Assembly: GCA_015055615.1 (NCBI GenBank)
Contig: SVHT01000002.1
Span: 124,001-188,000 of the forward strand
Direction of reading: 5' to 3'
From: Clostridiales bacterium
GTDB taxonomy: Bacteria > Bacillota > Clostridia > Christensenellales > Borkfalkiaceae
DNA: 64,000 nucleotides
Each line of letters begins with the position of its first letter. Within the stretch, counting starts at the first letter, position 1. The position numbers and the translations under genes are program-made. Below, piece after piece: positions 1-8,800 of the stretch. The notes beneath the pieces were generated by a model. It searched no databases, was not told where the DNA came from, and saw only the letters and a list, made by a program, of their open reading frames with translations.

Positions 1-15
1 AAAGGAGATAAAGCT

Positions 16-855
16 ATGTCGGAAAATTGTTCTCATAATTGTTCTAGCTGTTCGTCCAACTGTTCGTCCAGAAAGGAAGAAAGTTTGCTCAAACAGCCGC
101 ACAAAAAATCAAAAATTAAAAAAGTAATCGGCGTCGTCAGCGGTAAAGGCGGCGTGGGAAAATCACTCACGACCTCGTTGCTTGCCTCGTACGCGCAAAA
201 ACAAGGTCTGTCCGTGGGGATTATGGACGCGGATATTACCGGTCCCTCTATCCCGCACATGTTCGGCGTAACCGACCGTATGACGGGCGATGAAAAGGGT
301 ATCAACACGGTGCTTTCGCCGTCGGGCATGCAAATGGTTTCGATGAATTTATTGCTTGACGACGACACGTCCCCCGTCATTTGGCGTGGAATGGTGATTT
401 CAGGGACGGTTATGCAGTTCTGGACGGACGTGATTTGGAAGGACGTCGATTTGCTGTTTATCGATATGCCCCCTGGGACGGGCGACGTTCCTTTGACCGT
501 TTTTCAGAGTATTCCCATTTCGGGTATCGTCATCGTAACAACCCCCCAAGACCTTGTGAAAATGGTCGTGGAAAAAGCGGTAAATATGGCTCAAATTATG
601 CACGTTCCCGTGCTTGGGTTGGTGGAAAATATGAGTTATCTTACTTGCCCCGATTGTGGTAAAAAGATAGAGATTTTCGGGCGTAGCAAAGCGGAAGAAA
701 TCGCTACGGAATACGGTATTCCTGCGGTGGCAAAGATGCCGTTGGATGCAAACATTTCCAAGCTTGCGGACGCGGGCAGAATAGAAGATTACGACGGCGC
801 AGCGCTTTCCGCCGTGTTCCAATCCATTGAAAAAGCGCCTTCAAAAATGCAATAA
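16..855 (+). CDS. Mrp/NBP35-family P-loop ATPase (iron-sulfur cluster carrier)
   Basis: A 279-residue cytoplasmic ATPase of the Mrp/ApbC/NBP35 family, which binds and transfers Fe-S clusters. The deviant Walker A GKGGVGKS lies at residues 43-50, followed by DADITGPSIPH and by DMPPGTGD, both family hallmarks. A CPDC pair (C211, C214) fits the cluster-bridging CxxC of Mrp dimers. The first 20 residues are Cys-rich (C5, C9, C12, C16), like the N-terminal cluster-binding extension of NBP35-type proteins, so this is the long form. AAAGGAG sits just upstream of ATG 16. The MBL-fold gene starts 27 bp downstream, so the two may be co-transcribed. Family assignment is firm; the recipient apoproteins are unknown. 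Confidence 0.93.
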   Translation: MSENCSHNCSSCSSNCSSRKEESLLKQPHKKSKIKKVIGVVSGKGGVGKSLTTSLLASYAQKQGLSVGIMDADITGPSIPHMFGVTDRMTGDEKGINTVLSPSGMQMVSMNLLLDDDTSPVIWRGMVISGTVMQFWTDVIWKDVDLLFIDMPPGTGDVPLTVFQSIPISGIVIVTTPQDLVKMVVEKAVNMAQIMHVPVLGLVENMSYLTCPDCGKKIEIFGRSKAEEIATEYGIPAVAKMPLDANISKLADAGRIEDYDGAALSAVFQSIEKAPSKMQ

Positions 856-881
856 AATACTATATACGGAAGATAAACACG

Positions 882-1907
882 ATGGGATATCGAGCAGAGA
901 AACAAAAAACGGAGAGAAAAGGAAAAATTCTCAAACGAATTCTGCTCGGTATCCTTTTATTTTGCATTGTAGCGCTGTCAATTTTTTCGGCGATTGTACC
1001 GCCTGTCACATGGAAATACCATGTCAAATTGCCCAAAATTCCTCGCCGTGGTATCGGGGAATTGCGTATTCATTTTATTGACGTAGGACAAGGCGATTCA
1101 ACGTTGATAGAGTTCCCTGATGGAAAGGTTATGCTTATCGACGGTGGGAACGGTTCAAAAACGACGGAAAAGATGATTTTGCGCCGTTTAAATGCCCTAG
1201 ATATTGATGTAATTGACTATCTCGTCGTGACGCATACGGATGTTGACCATTGCGGAGGGCTGAACGAAGTGATAAAATACAAGGTCGTGCGGAACGCCTT
1301 TTTGCCGCATACAGAGGTGGCGGAGGGTAGCGAGTACGAGCGGTTGTTTCATACGCTAACCAAGAGTAACTGCGCTTGGACGTACACGTCGAGCAAAGTG
1401 GAAAATATTACGTCTGACAGCGAGCTTTATCCCTACCACGTAGCCTTTTTGTATCCACACGTCAGCGACGTGGACGAGAGTTTGGGCTCGGACGAAGGCG
1501 GATTGCAAGGCTCGGAAAACGACTCTTCGTCGGTCTTATATTTGGAATATGCGGGCATACGTACCTTGTTCACGGGGGATATATCGCACGAAATCGAAAC
1601 AAAGCTCGTAGAGAGCGATAAGCTTGATTTATATGAAAAAGTGGGCGCGTCCTTACAGGAATTAGACCTTTTAAAAGTGTCGCATCATGGCAGTAAAGAC
1701 GCTAGCTGTTTGGAATTTATAGAATATACATCCCCGAAAACAGCGGTGATTTCTTGTGGACTGAATAACATATACGGAAATCCCTCTCCCGTGGTGCTTG
1801 GCAGATTGAGCGACGTCGGGGCGCAGGTGTACCGTACGGACGTGCAAGGAAGTATCATGATTACGATTTCAAACAGCGGAGTTTCGTACGCCGTATGGGG
1901 AGTGTAA
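882..1907 (+). CDS. ComEC/Rec2-like MBL-fold hydrolase with one N-terminal membrane helix
   Basis: A 341-residue protein with a basic N-terminus, one hydrophobic segment (residues about 18-42) and an extracytoplasmic metallo-beta-lactamase domain. The opening FIDVGQGDSTLIEFPDG is the ComEC-type MBL signature, and HTDVDHCGG (H118, D120, D122, H123) is the metal-binding HxDxDH. A second block, FTGDIS followed by KVSHHGSKDAS, supplies the later metal ligands. The ComEC competence channel domain and OB domain are absent, so this is the stand-alone hydrolase seen in many Bacillota, sometimes annotated as a phosphodiesterase or nuclease. The SD is weak (GGAAG, 11 nt before ATG). DNA uptake should not be inferred from this gene alone. 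Confidence 0.85.
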   Translation: MGYRAEKQKTERKGKILKRILLGILLFCIVALSIFSAIVPPVTWKYHVKLPKIPRRGIGELRIHFIDVGQGDSTLIEFPDGKVMLIDGGNGSKTTEKMILRRLNALDIDVIDYLVVTHTDVDHCGGLNEVIKYKVVRNAFLPHTEVAEGSEYERLFHTLTKSNCAWTYTSSKVENITSDSELYPYHVAFLYPHVSDVDESLGSDEGGLQGSENDSSSVLYLEYAGIRTLFTGDISHEIETKLVESDKLDLYEKVGASLQELDLLKVSHHGSKDASCLEFIEYTSPKTAVISCGLNNIYGNPSPVVLGRLSDVGAQVYRTDVQGSIMITISNSGVSYAVWGV

Positions 1908-1935
1908 AAAACGCAAAAAGAAATCTCGTTTTTTG
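1906..1935 (+). terminator. Weak possible terminator after the MBL gene
   Basis: AAAAAACG (1906-1913) can pair with CGTTTTTT (1927-1934) across a 13-nt loop, overlapping the stop codon. The stem is almost all A:T, so termination would be weak. It fits the independent promoter of the next gene. Confidence 0.35.
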
Positions 1936-1947
1936 TAAAATTAGGTA

Positions 1948-1976
1948 TTTACATTTGGGAAAATGTGTGTTATAAT
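1948..1976 (+). promoter_or_regulatory. Promoter of the GH1 gene with a palindrome in the spacer
   Basis: TTTACA (1948-1953), a 17-nt spacer and TATAAT (1971-1976) form a near-consensus sigma-A promoter 33 nt before the start codon. ACATTT-GGGA-AAATGT (1951-1966) is an inverted repeat covering the end of the -35 and most of the spacer, a usual position for a repressor operator. A related arrangement precedes the gene at 33009. Confidence 0.7.
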
Positions 1977-2009
1977 ACAGCAAATCAAATATTTTTAGGA
2001 GAAGATAAA

Positions 2010-3320
2010 ATGGCATTTTCTAAGGATTTTCTTTGGGGCGCGGCAAGCGCAGCTCATCAGGTGGAAGGCGCGTATTTAGAAGACGGAAAAACGCTCAATA
2101 TTTGGGACGCGTTGGTAAAAGGGCACGTGGATAACGGCGAGGATGCTAAGGTGGCTTGCGATCATTATCACCGCTATAAAGAAGACGTAGCGTTGATGAA
2201 GAAGATCGGGCTGAAAAGCTATCGTTTTTCCATCAGTTGGGCTCGTATTTTTCCCGATGACAGCGGTAAGGTCAACGAAAAAGGCGTTCAATTCTATCAA
2301 AACCTCGTAGACGAACTGTTAAAGGCAAACATCGTACCGATGTGTACCCTCTATCATTGGGATATGCCCATGTGGTTTTTTGAAAAAGGCGGTTGGGAAA
2401 GCGTGGAAAGCGTGAACTATTTCGTGCAGTATGCCGAAGCCTGCGTAAAGGCGCTTTCGGACAAAATTGAATATTGGCTTACCTTTAACGAGCCCGAGTG
2501 TTTTATTCCTGCTGGACACGAAAGCGGCGCGCACGCTCCGTTTTTACAGCTTTCCGACGAGAGAGTAAAGGCAATCACCCGTCACGTTATGTTGGCGCAC
2601 GGCAGCGCGGTTATGAAGATGCGCGAAGTGGCAAAACGTCCAATTAAAATCAGCACGGCGCAGGCGGCATGCGTGACCTCGCCAGCGGACGAAACGCCAG
2701 AAGAAATTGAAAAGGCAAGGGTTTCCACGTTTGAGACGCCCAGACCGTATTTTTGCTCGTGGTGGGCGGATCCCGTATACCTTGGCAAGCGTCAGGTAGG
2801 GACGGATTATCTCAGCGACGAGGACTTAAAAATTATAAATCAGCCGTTGGATTTTTTTGCGTTTAACATGTACAATGCGGATGGTTACGGCGCGCCGAAA
2901 TACGAATCGAACCCCCGTGCGTATGCGGGCTACCCTCGTACGGCGATGGATTGGCATATCACGCCCGAATGTTTGTATTGGGGCGCGCGGTTCTGCTATG
3001 AAAGATACGGGTTGCCGATTATGATTACCGAAAACGGTATGGCGAATATCGATTTTAAAATGTTGGACGGCAAAGTGCACGATCCGCAACGTATCGATTA
3101 CGTGCATAGACATTTGCTTGGGCTTCGTCGCGCTACGGATGAAAATATCCCCGTAATAGGCTATCAATATTGGTCGATTATGGACAATTTTGAGTGGGCA
3201 AAGGGGTATACGCCTCGTTTCGGGTTGATTCACGTGCATTATCCGACGGGGGAAAGGACGTTAAAAGATTCGGCGTACGATTACGCAAAAATCATCAAAA
3301 CAAACGGCAAAAAATTGTAA
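2010..3320 (+). CDS. GH1 beta-glucosidase / 6-phospho-beta-glucosidase family
   Basis: A 436-residue cytoplasmic glycoside hydrolase of family GH1, which removes beta-linked glucosyl (or related) residues by a retaining mechanism. The N-terminus FLWGAASAAHQVEGA is the GH1 signature; the acid/base Glu is E161 in TFNEPE and the nucleophile is E341 in ITENGM. No signal peptide is present, so it acts on imported oligosaccharides. The start at 2010 is chosen because TAGGAG lies 8 nt upstream and the GH1 fold begins at once; an upstream in-frame start at 1965 would lie inside the promoter. It is monocistronic, with its own promoter and a strong terminator. Phosphorylated versus free substrate cannot be decided by eye; no PTS gene is nearby, which slightly favours free sugars. 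Confidence 0.93.
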   Translation: MAFSKDFLWGAASAAHQVEGAYLEDGKTLNIWDALVKGHVDNGEDAKVACDHYHRYKEDVALMKKIGLKSYRFSISWARIFPDDSGKVNEKGVQFYQNLVDELLKANIVPMCTLYHWDMPMWFFEKGGWESVESVNYFVQYAEACVKALSDKIEYWLTFNEPECFIPAGHESGAHAPFLQLSDERVKAITRHVMLAHGSAVMKMREVAKRPIKISTAQAACVTSPADETPEEIEKARVSTFETPRPYFCSWWADPVYLGKRQVGTDYLSDEDLKIINQPLDFFAFNMYNADGYGAPKYESNPRAYAGYPRTAMDWHITPECLYWGARFCYERYGLPIMITENGMANIDFKMLDGKVHDPQRIDYVHRHLLGLRRATDENIPVIGYQYWSIMDNFEWAKGYTPRFGLIHVHYPTGERTLKDSAYDYAKIIKTNGKKL

Positions 3321-3331
3321 TGATTGCGACA

Positions 3332-3369
3332 TGTCCCTTGGGTAAACGTTCCAAGGGACATATTTTTTG
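3332..3369 (+). terminator. Rho-independent terminator of the GH1 gene
   Basis: A perfect 10-bp stem, TGTCCCTTGG (3332-3341) with CCAAGGGACA (3351-3360), a 9-nt loop, then TATTTTTTG. Confidence 0.9.
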
Positions 3370-3401
3370 TTATAATTTTAATTGAAAAAAGAGAGGAAAA
3401 T

Positions 3402-3525
3402 ATGAACAAATTCGGTATGTTTATCCATTGAGGAATCTATGCGCCACCATGCCGTTCCTTTCCATTACCAATATGCCTTGCGACGAGTTTGAAAACGAAC
3501 CGCTTGTGATTGAGATTGAAGAATA
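3402..3525 (+). pseudogene. Relic of a GH29 alpha-L-fucosidase gene (nonsense plus large deletion)
   Basis: Behind a good SD (GAGAGG) and a TATAATTTT element, ATG 3402 opens MNKFGMFIH-stop-GIYA. The family signature is FGMFIHWGIYA, so the Trp codon TGG has become TGA at 3429-3431. After only a few more codons the frame shifts and the sequence reads ITNMPCDEFENEPLVIEIEE before TAA at 3523, which looks like the extreme C-terminal strand of a glycosidase. About 400 codons of catalytic domain are therefore missing. An intact GH29 gene lies at 38129. The N-terminal match is clear; the C-terminal assignment is less certain. Confidence 0.55.
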
Positions 3526-3541
3526 AAAAGTGAATAAAAAA

Positions 3542-3580
3542 ACGCAAAAAAACGCAGAACGTACGGATACGTTCTGCGTT
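3542..3580 (-). terminator. Terminator of the first araC-type gene
   Basis: A perfect 13-bp stem, AACGCAGAACGTA (3551-3563) with TACGTTCTGCGTT (3568-3580), and a CGGA loop. Read on the minus strand it is followed by TTTTTGCGTTTTTTT, so it ends the AraC gene; there is no T-run on the plus side. Confidence 0.85.
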
Positions 3581-3599
3581 TAATCCTTATTTTACGCCG

Positions 3600-4466
3600 T
3601 TAAGGTTTGTTTTGTGGTGTCTTTTTCATCCAAATTTCTTGTGGCGTTTTGCCGTAAAAAGACTTGCATGCGCGATAGAATGCGGTGTAGGTATTAAACC
3701 CGACTAATTGACTTACCTCGATGGGTTGGAGCCCTGAAATTAGATAGGCGTGCGCTGCCTGCAATCGCTTTTGCATAAGATACGTCTTGGGGGGTATGCC
3801 CATTTTCTTATTAAAAATCTCGTACAAATAGGACGGGCTGATAAACAGGGCGCTGGAAATTTCTTGAATATTTTTCAAATGCGGCCAATGGGTATCAATA
3901 TACGCCAAGGCGTTCTTCAAAATATTCTCCGCCGTATCAATCGAATTGTCTACGGAACTGTTACTCATCATACAGATATACAGCAATTCCTTAATCAAAG
4001 TCGTCCCCAGAGGGGCAAAGGATTTCACGGGCAGCATTTTTGCGTATTCTTTATACCGTTCAATCCACGGAAGCAGATGTTTGCGAATGTCGACGTTGAT
4101 GATACCTGCCGAGCCAAAAACCTCTCGCGCAAGTTCGTCAAGACTTCCATCTGCATTAAAGAAAATGACGGCGCGTTCGTAGGGGGTATCATCGATTACG
4201 GTGATACCGTAATAGGTCATAGCGGAATTAAAGCAAACGTCGCCAGGTTGTAAGACTTGTTCGCCCTCGTCCGTCACCATTTTACAGCCCCCGGAAAGGA
4301 AAATTAAAAGTTGGTGCTGTTCGCTGGTATGCCGTATAAAATTATGGGCTATGGGATCGAGTTGTTGCGGGTTTTTCGCCAACGAATGTGTAAACGATGC
4401 GTTATGAGAAAAAACCCATTCCTGTTTTTCCGGACCATAATACAATTGCTTGCTTTCTAGCGTCAT
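3600..4466 (-). CDS. AraC-family transcriptional regulator (cupin sensor plus two HTH)
   Basis: A 288-residue regulator. Residues about 10-150 form a cupin-like sugar-sensing domain (HQLLIFLSGGCKMVTDEGEQ, LQPGDVCFN). The C-terminal ~100 residues are the double HTH: LSSALFISPSYLYEIFNKKM, then VSQLVGFNTYTAFYRACKSFYGKTPQEIW. The start at 4466 is preferred because AAGGATGG precedes it and the promoter -10 ends about 28 nt upstream; longer starts would lie in the promoter. It is transcribed away from the lipoprotein/giant-protein cluster at 4.9-32.8 kb, so that cluster or the neighbouring GH1 is the likely target. Activator role is inferred from family habit only. Confidence 0.9.
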   Translation of the reverse strand: MTLESKQLYYGPEKQEWVFSHNASFTHSLAKNPQQLDPIAHNFIRHTSEQHQLLIFLSGGCKMVTDEGEQVLQPGDVCFNSAMTYYGITVIDDTPYERAVIFFNADGSLDELAREVFGSAGIINVDIRKHLLPWIERYKEYAKMLPVKSFAPLGTTLIKELLYICMMSNSSVDNSIDTAENILKNALAYIDTHWPHLKNIQEISSALFISPSYLYEIFNKKMGIPPKTYLMQKRLQAAHAYLISGLQPIEVSQLVGFNTYTAFYRACKSFYGKTPQEIWMKKTPQNKP

Positions 4467-4494
4467 ATCGTCACCATCCTTGCCTTGTAAGCGA

Positions 4495-4523
4495 ATTATA
4501 GCACGCGTCAAAACAAATTGCAA
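4495..4523 (-). promoter_or_regulatory. Promoter of the first araC-type gene
   Basis: On the minus strand TTGCAA (4523-4518), a 17-nt spacer and TATAAT (4500-4495) lie just upstream of the SD. Confidence 0.7.
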
Positions 4524-4650
4524 TACCCAATTTTTGTTTCTGGAAAAAACGCAATAGAATTTTGTAAAAAACGACATTGGTAATTGTTTTTTCCTGTTTT
4601 TGCCATATCATAGTGTAAGCATAACAAATAATGTGGGGTGGGTATTTCCA

Positions 4651-4882
4651 TGAAAGAGCAAAAGTGATTTGTTAAACTGTTTTTTTCGTGTTTGGGTTGC
4701 TGGTATTATTTTCCGTGGGTTGCAGTGACGATAACGAAAAAGGAAAAAATCCCGTTTTTCGTCCCCAAAATTACCCAAAAATTGAAAAAAAGGAATGCAA
4801 TTCCGTAAAAAAAACAATCACTTGTGTTGAAAAATACATTGACACATGCTGTTTTTTGTTATATAATATAGTAACACAATAG
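4651..4882 (+). pseudogene. Degraded small lipoprotein gene
   Basis: ATG 4651 begins MKEQK followed by TGA. Shifting one frame after an eight-T run restores FGLLVLFSVGCSDDNEKGKNP, a hydrophobic segment ending in a lipobox (FSVGC) and an Asp-rich mature start typical of the lipoproteins in this window. The remainder (to 4882) runs into the promoter of the next gene and reads as non-protein-like. A nonsense codon plus a frameshift in the signal peptide makes an inactivated lipoprotein the best reading. A shorter product starting at GTG 4688 is possible but has no visible SD. Confidence 0.45.
4839..4867 (+). promoter_or_regulatory. Consensus sigma-A promoter for the repeat lipoprotein and perhaps the giant-gene cluster
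   Basis: TTGACA (4839-4844), exactly 17 nt, TATAAT (4862-4867): both boxes match consensus. This is the last obvious promoter before the 45-codon ORF and the giant gene, so it may drive a long transcript. Confidence 0.8.
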
Positions 4883-4948
4883 GGGCGTATTATGCCATAT
4901 TGCGGGAAAGATGTGCTGAAAAATATCAAAAAAACCGAGAGGATAAGG

Positions 4949-5410
4949 ATGAAACGGATTTGCGTATTGATCATTTCGCTATTGCTTTTAATCGTTTTCG
5001 CTGCTTGTGCGGACAATAAAGGCAACAATACGAGCGGGAACAGCGTGCCCAACAGCGACGTGACTGAAAGCGTGGGCGACGAAGATAGCGTGAGCGATGA
5101 CGATAGCGTAAGTAACGACGATAGCGTGAGTAACGACGATAGCGTGAGTGATGACGATAGCGTGAGTAACGACGATAGCGTAAGTAACGACGATAGCGTG
5201 AGCGATGACGATAGCGTGAGTGATGACGATAGCGTGAGTGATGACGATAGCGTGAGTGATGGCGATAGCGTAAGTAACGACGATAGCGTAAGTAACGACG
5301 ATAGCGTAAGTAACGACGATAGCACGAGCGACGACAAAGACGATACGCAAAACTCGGGAACAATTACCGAAGGCAACGGTTGGGTAGACATCATATTCCC
5401 TCGGCCGTAA
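4949..5410 (+). CDS. Small lipoprotein made mostly of DDSVS(N/D) hexapeptide repeats
   Basis: A 153-residue predicted lipoprotein of unknown function. Residues 1-19 are a type II signal peptide (RICVLIISLLLLIVFAACAD; lipobox FAAC). After a short linker, residues 46-129 consist of 14 copies of a six-residue unit (DSVS plus two of D/N), encoded by an 18-bp tandem repeat. The tail is WVDIIFPRP. The repeat is strongly acidic and should be an extended stalk or cation-binding segment. ATG 4949 is chosen because GAGAGGATAAGG precedes it and the signal peptide starts there; an ORF from 4892 adds an unlikely N-terminus. No enzymatic domain is visible. The repeat keeps long reverse frames open; those are shadows. 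Confidence 0.75.
   Translation: MKRICVLIISLLLLIVFAACADNKGNNTSGNSVPNSDVTESVGDEDSVSDDDSVSNDDSVSNDDSVSDDDSVSNDDSVSNDDSVSDDDSVSDDDSVSDDDSVSDGDSVSNDDSVSNDDSVSNDDSTSDDKDDTQNSGTITEGNGWVDIIFPRP
5084..5335 (+). repeat. 18-bp tandem repeat, 14 units
   Basis: Fourteen in-frame units of the type GATAGCGTGAGTGACGAC, differing mostly at GTG/GTA and GAC/AAC/GAT positions. All units keep the reading frame, so copy-number change would alter stalk length without a frameshift. Confidence 0.95.
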
Positions 5411-5433
5411 CGAAAAAACGAAATATAACGAAA

Positions 5434-5609
5434 AATAACCCGCGGGTTATTTGCTGTTGGTACAGCAAATAAAACTGTTATCAAGCTTTGCTGAACGGGA
5501 AAACGTTCAACAGGCACGAGATAAATTAGGTAACAATGCACTCGGCTATGCAATTCGGCGTGGATATTCCACAAAGAAAAGCGTACCACCGTCGGTCAAA
5601 TCGACCGAC
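5434..5609 (+). ncRNA. Possible structured leader upstream of the 45-codon ORF and giant gene
   Basis: The 257-nt gap 5411-5667 contains an ordered set of short helices: a perfect 18-nt palindrome AATAACCCGCGGGTTATT (5434-5451), overlapping ATTTGCTGT/ACAGCAAAT (5449-5470, TGGT loop), TGAACG/CGTTCA (5492-5509), GTGGA/TCCAC (5560-5572) and GTCGGTC/GACCGAC (5591-5609). No run of T follows the last stem, so it is not a classical terminator. I do not recognise a known riboswitch consensus. The first two helices are mutually exclusive, which could allow switching. Covariation has not been tested. Confidence 0.4.
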
Positions 5610-5667
5610 TAGAAAAGAGCAAAAATTATAGGCCAGAAAAGTCACAGAGAAAAAGGAGGACTACAAA

Positions 5668-5805
5668 ATGGCAGGTAGTATCTTATTGGAGCAGGGGCTT
5701 TCAATTTATGAAACTCCGAAGATTGACGTGGTAGAGATTGCCACGCAGGACATCGTTACAACGAGCCCCGAAGGCGGCGACTCGTTCAATGGCGGTTGGA
5801 TTTAA
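5668..5805 (+). CDS. 45-residue small protein upstream of the giant secreted protein, unknown function
   Basis: ATG 5668 follows a near-perfect SD (AAAGGAGGA, 7 nt away) and runs 45 codons to TAA 5803. The product begins MAGSILLEQG, has an acidic middle (PKIDVVEIATQDIVTTSP) and ends GGDSFNGGWI; it has no signal peptide or transmembrane helix. Its stop is followed within 3 nt by the SD of the 3153-residue protein, so the two are probably translationally coupled. The 'IEV-E-A-EDI-TTS-GG' pattern resembles short orphan peptides I recall from Clostridia, but I cannot name a family. A peptide tag, chaperone-like factor or RiPP precursor are all possible. Confidence 0.65.
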   Translation: MAGSILLEQGLSIYETPKIDVVEIATQDIVTTSPEGGDSFNGGWI

Positions 5806-5825
5806 GGAAAGGAGGAACGGAAAAG

Positions 5826-8800
5826 ATGAAGAAAATTTTTAAGAAATTCGGTTTATCTTTGGCAGCTTTGGTTTGCGTAGCATGCGCAGGCTTTGGCATC
5901 GCGCTTAGTTCGTCCGAAAAGGCACAGGCTGCAAACGCAGTCGAATTGAACGCCGACAATTACTACATTGTTGGTGCGGGCGTTCGTCTTGTAAACGACG
6001 CCAACGGTTCGGGTATTCGTTTCCACACGAATCTTGACGTTGACGCTTACAGCGAAGTCGTTTCTTCGGGTACGTTGATTATTCCCGAAGTTCGTTGTGA
6101 CGGCGAGCTGACGTTGGACGATTTGAACAATCCGACGCAAACTAGACCTGCGCACATCGTAACGAAGGACGAAAAAGTAGACCTTTGGTACGACGCAGTT
6201 TATAACGACGTGACTTACAAGAGAACGACGGCGTATCTTTACGATATTCCCGAAACGGCTTACGGCGCGCGTATGGTTGCGGTTTCGTACGTAGAATACG
6301 CGAACGGCGACGTTGTCTACACGCCGATTAGCCCCGAAGTGTCTATGTCGGACGTAGCAACGATGGTGCTCAACAGCGAGTACGTCAGCGAAGAGACCAA
6401 AGCGCAAGTAGCTCCGTATATCGTGGACGACGTTAAGGTTAAGTACAATATGCCCGACGGTAGTGTGCAGACCGAAACGGTGGCATACGGTTCGAGAGTA
6501 AGCGGTCCTACATATGACGCAAACGTAAATGCTATTGCAAGCGCGACCGATCAATACGGCAACGAAATCAACCTTGCTAACTACGAGGCAACGTTGCCCG
6601 TAACGATTGATATCGAATTTGAAGCGGCTAAGATTGTTATTGCAGATAGCTCGATTACCGATACTAACAACCTTACCCTTTCGAGTAATGCGGCGGGCGT
6701 AACGGCTCCTGCTGGCTATAGCAGTGTAACCAACCTCTTCTCGGCAAGCGGTAACACGTGGTCGAGTAAGATTTTGGGTGATAGCGACTTTGCAAGTCAA
6801 AACCTTAATGCCTACAGCGAGGTTTGGTTTGCAATCATGATTGAAAACGGTCACTTCACGCAAACGGCTCCTACTTGGACGGATATCGACAGTGATTCCG
6901 CTAAAGTTTGGGTTGAGTTCCACTTGATTAGAGAAGCGGAAAGCACCTGGACGATTGAAATTTACAAAGACGGAACCCTTTGGGGTACGCAGACGGCTCA
7001 AAGCGGTACAACGATCGGGAATATTTTTAGCACCAGTAACGACGGTGGACGTATCGTTGTATATCAAAAGACGGACGGTACGAACTCCATTGCAGACGTA
7101 AACGTTTACGCTACGGAAGTTCGCGGTATATTCGATACGGGTATTAAAGATAACGCGGCGACGATTTGGAACCATATTTGGAACCCCCATTACTTCACGG
7201 GCGGTGGTTCACCGGAAGGCGCATATTCGGACGAAGAGGCACCTGCAGGTTTTGCGTATGTAAGCGAATATACCTGTTCGACTAAAGACTTTGGTGGCAA
7301 GTATGGTCACGTCAATGCAGCGGATATCAGCGGTTACAGCGACCTTTGGTATGCAATGAAGGTTGTAAACGTAACGGAAAACGGCGACGCGTATATCTAT
7401 CTCCAAGGCGCGCCTAATAGCGGTTATTATGGTAGTGAATGGGTATACGTTCATTATCATAACAACGGCGACGGTACTTGGACGAAGGATTACAGAACGG
7501 CTGACGGTTATTACAGTTCCGCAACGAATCATAATACGGGCATTACAGGTACGAAGTTGACCGACATAGTCGGTTGGAAATCTGGCGTTATGCAGGGTTC
7601 GTATCCCAGCGCGACGACGGGCAATACGTATACGGCATACTTCACCAACGTTATCGCACTTGATGCGAATGGCGACGCAATCGAATCTCCGAACCCTCCT
7701 TTCAGCGGTTCGACGGAATTTGATCCCGAAATCCCCACCAATGCAGTTGCGGTTCGTCACTATCCTTGGCGTGACGACAGATACACGAACGGCACAAACG
7801 AAGTGTTGACGGAGGGCGCACCCGAAGGGTTCTCCTCTGTATTGAAGCATACGTGGGAAGCGAGTAGAACGTCGGAATACACGTATTGTTTCGACACTAC
7901 GTTAGATATCACGAAATTCAGTGATTTGTATCTTGCAACGAAACAAGAAAACGGTACGCATATCTACGTTAAAAACAGCGGCGGGCACTATGCAGCCGGC
8001 GGTTGGTTGTACGCGCACTATACGCAGGTAAGTACGGGCGTTTGGAGCGTATCGTACAGAGCGGCTGACGGATACAGCAAGGACATCGCGCAGACGATTT
8101 CCGCAACCAACCTTAAGGCGTTGATTGACGGAAACCTCTACGGTCACGCAGATTCGGCGGGTATGGGTACGATTACCTACTGGACGGAAGTCCTCGGTGT
8201 TTCCGCTGTGCAGGACGAAAGAGTAATCTTCTCGGCGGTAGACGGCGCAATTAAGACTGATGACGCAGTAGGTGTTCCTGCTGGCTTTACCAGCGTGTAC
8301 AAGTACGAAAACTTTACGAAAGATAAGTTTGCGTCCTTTGATTTGGCGAACACGAAGTATGACACCATCAGCTTCGGTATGATTGCAGATAGAGACTTCA
8401 CCTTCAATGCGGGTTACAAATATACGATGCCCGATGAAGCAGAGGAAAGACCTACCACGTCTATTATGTACAACACGGGTAGTTATGCTCAAATGTATAA
8501 GGTAAACCTTACCAACAACCGCAACGGTAGTTGGACGGTAACGATGAACGTTAAACGTTGGGTATCTGCGCCTGCGGCGGGCGGTTCTTCCGCACAGATT
8601 GCTGATACGGAAACCTTCACGGCAACCGTAACGGGTAGCAGCCTTCAGACGATTATGCAGACGATTTTGACCCCGGCAAAGGGTTTGACGTTGTACGTAA
8701 CGGAAGTACGCGGTACGCACACGTGCGCGTCCTCTATTATTATATCTCTTGGCAACGGTCAGTTGCAAGAAGTCTGCGCAACCTGTGGCAAGCCTATGGC

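Noticed and set aside
882-1907. Competence channel protein ComEC
   Set aside because: Only the MBL-type domain and one membrane helix are present; the multi-helix channel domain is missing.
3429-3431. In-frame TGA as reassigned Trp or selenocysteine
   Set aside because: Other genes here end with TGA, the downstream sequence loses frame after a few codons, and no SECIS-like element is evident.
5084-5335. Tandem repeats as a CRISPR array
   Set aside because: Units are 18 bp with no spacers and encode an in-frame acidic repeat.
5434-5609. Cyclic-di-GMP or other known riboswitch
   Set aside because: I could not place any known riboswitch core in the sequence; only generic hairpins are visible.
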